Positions 43,222-43,655 of a DNA stretch of 43,655 nt are shown here, in pieces. The DNA is taken from positions 1-43,655 of the forward strand of contig CAKSWC010000016.1 in the NCBI GenBank assembly GCA_934511365.1. The letters are read 5' to 3'. The position numbers and the translations under genes were made by a program. Under the pieces are notes generated by a model. It had not been told where the DNA came from and searched no databases. It saw only the letters and a program-made list of their open reading frames with translations. This stretch comes from an uncultured Eubacteriales bacterium. Lineage in GTDB: Bacteria > Bacillota > Clostridia > Oscillospirales > Acutalibacteraceae. Numbering within the stretch: position 1 is the first letter of the stretch; the number at the start of each line of letters is the position of its first letter.

Positions 43222-43434
43222 ATGAACGAGCTTATTAAAATTATTGAGAACTATGTTGAATATGACGGCGAAATTACGCCGGAACTCACTTTTAAAAACG
43301 ACCTTGGACTTTCCTCCTTTGACACTGTCTGCATGATTGAGGAGCTCAAATCAGTGTTCCAAAAGAACCTTGAGCCTTCAGACTTCATCAGGTACAAAAC
43401 TGTTGGAGAGATGGCAAAGTTCTTGGCGGAATAA
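43222..43434 (+). CDS. Acyl/peptidyl carrier protein
   Basis: 70 residues, RBS AAGGTG, 6 bp after the condensation gene. The 4'-phosphopantetheine motif is NDLGLSSFDTVCMIEELK with Ser32 as attachment site (SSF replaces the usual DSL). Length and four-helix pattern are typical. It should carry the activated acyl group between ligase and condensation protein after modification by a phosphopantetheinyl transferase encoded elsewhere. Last gene of the operon. Confidence 0.9.
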   Translation: MNELIKIIENYVEYDGEITPELTFKNDLGLSSFDTVCMIEELKSVFQKNLEPSDFIRYKTVGEMAKFLAE

Positions 43435-43483
43435 TTATGCCAGTATCTGCTTTAAGCGGTACTTAATAAAACTCCTTCCAAAA

Positions 43484-43526
43484 ACAGCGGCGCGCACCGA
43501 TTTTCCCCTTTTCGGTGCGCGCTGTT
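43484..43526 (+). terminator. Terminator of ligase/condensation operon
   Basis: GCGCGCACCGA / TCGGTGCGCGC, extended by CAGC and GCTG-like ends, with loop TTTTCCCCTTT. About 50 bp after the carrier stop. The U tract is imperfect (TGTTGTTGTG) but the stem is very strong. Confidence 0.75.
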
Positions 43527-43540
43527 GTTGTGTATCAAAA

Positions 43541-43577
43541 AAACGGGACTGACTTTTTGAAAGACAGCCCCGTTTTT
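43541..43577 (+). terminator. Terminator-like hairpin, probable intron target
   Basis: AAACGGGACTG / CAGCCCCGTTTTT with one mismatch on the plus strand (G-U on the minus strand), followed by TTTTTCTG. It lies 5 bp before the intron-like sequence. No gene ends between it and the previous terminator, so it may also serve a minus-strand gene beyond the window. Confidence 0.6.
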
Positions 43578-43581
43578 CTGT

Positions 43582-43655
43582 GTGTGCTCGGCACGCGTAA
43601 TAACTTGGTGGTGAAAGTCCACTACAGACTTGGCAGTAGGAACTGTTAGCCGAAG
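43582..43655 (+). mobile_element. 5' end of a group II intron (cut by window end)
   Basis: Starts GTGTGCTCGGCACGCG, fitting the GUGYG 5' boundary, then GGTGAAAGTCCACTAC and GGCAGTAGGAACTGTTAGCC, which I recognise as typical domain I text of bacterial group II introns. Position right after a terminator-like hairpin is the known habit of group IIC introns. The reverse transcriptase/maturase, if present, would lie downstream. Confidence 0.7.

Noticed and set aside
1..43655. tRNA, rRNA or CRISPR array
   Set aside because: No cloverleaf-like, rRNA-like or regularly spaced short repeat pattern was noticed; the only regular repeats are coding (249 bp). A dedicated tRNA scan was not possible.

Overview
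The window looks like a chromosomal segment of a Gram-positive Clostridia bacterium, most likely a gut member of the Oscillospiraceae/Ruminococcaceae type. Evidence: housekeeping genes of Firmicutes type (Mini-RNase III, YhaM-like exonuclease, YitT family, Obg, a DUF348/G5/3D cell-wall protein), strong AGGAGG-like ribosome binding sites, TTGACA/TATAAT promoters, and secreted proteins built from InlB/Flg_new-type repeats and paired-cysteine modules. The lineage is inferred from gene content and style only.

Layout. (1) 1-5.5 kb: the 3' part of a very large repeat-built surface protein (its start lies before the window), a 40-residue amphipathic peptide gene, and a secreted alpha/beta-hydrolase with a Cys at the nucleophile position. 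(2) 5.5-14.6 kb, minus strand: an anchored GH31 glycosidase with a PA14 insert, then a purine operon read xpt - BMP lipoprotein - ABC ATPase - two permeases, starting from a clear promoter with a terminator-like leader hairpin. (3) 14.7-18.2 kb: a 3D-domain cell-wall protein, an atypical SDR protein, a nicotinamidase-like hydrolase, and a 489-bp hairpin-rich noncoding stretch. (4) 18.2-29.7 kb: mostly housekeeping genes on the minus strand (rsmA, yebC, coaD, rsmD, yhaM, yitT family, mrnC, obg, a sugar-transfer-type ATP-grasp), with galE on the plus strand divergent from rsmA. (5) 29.9-38.1 kb: two more secreted hydrolases related to the one at 3.8 kb, a small Cys/Gly-rich membrane peptide, and an operon of GH29 fucosidase, SGNH/DUF4886 protein and flavoprotein. 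(6) 38.5-43.5 kb: a compact plus-strand operon of two adenylate-forming ligases, a free-standing condensation-domain protein and a carrier protein, led by a promoter and a possible attenuator and closed by a strong terminator. (7) The last ~75 bases resemble the 5' end of a group II intron placed just after a terminator-like hairpin.

The most interesting part is region 6. It has the parts of a minimal, fully dissociated NRPS-like pathway: one or both ligases activate acyl groups, the carrier protein holds one as a thioester, and the condensation protein joins it to an amine or alcohol. A small N-acylated or lipid-amide product is a reasonable inference, but substrates cannot be read from sequence. 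The second theme is a secreted set (three hydrolase paralogues, the repeat protein and the 40-aa peptide) that shares short basic or hydrophobic amphipathic C-terminal helices; two of the hydrolases replace the catalytic Ser with Cys. No rRNA, tRNA or CRISPR array was seen.
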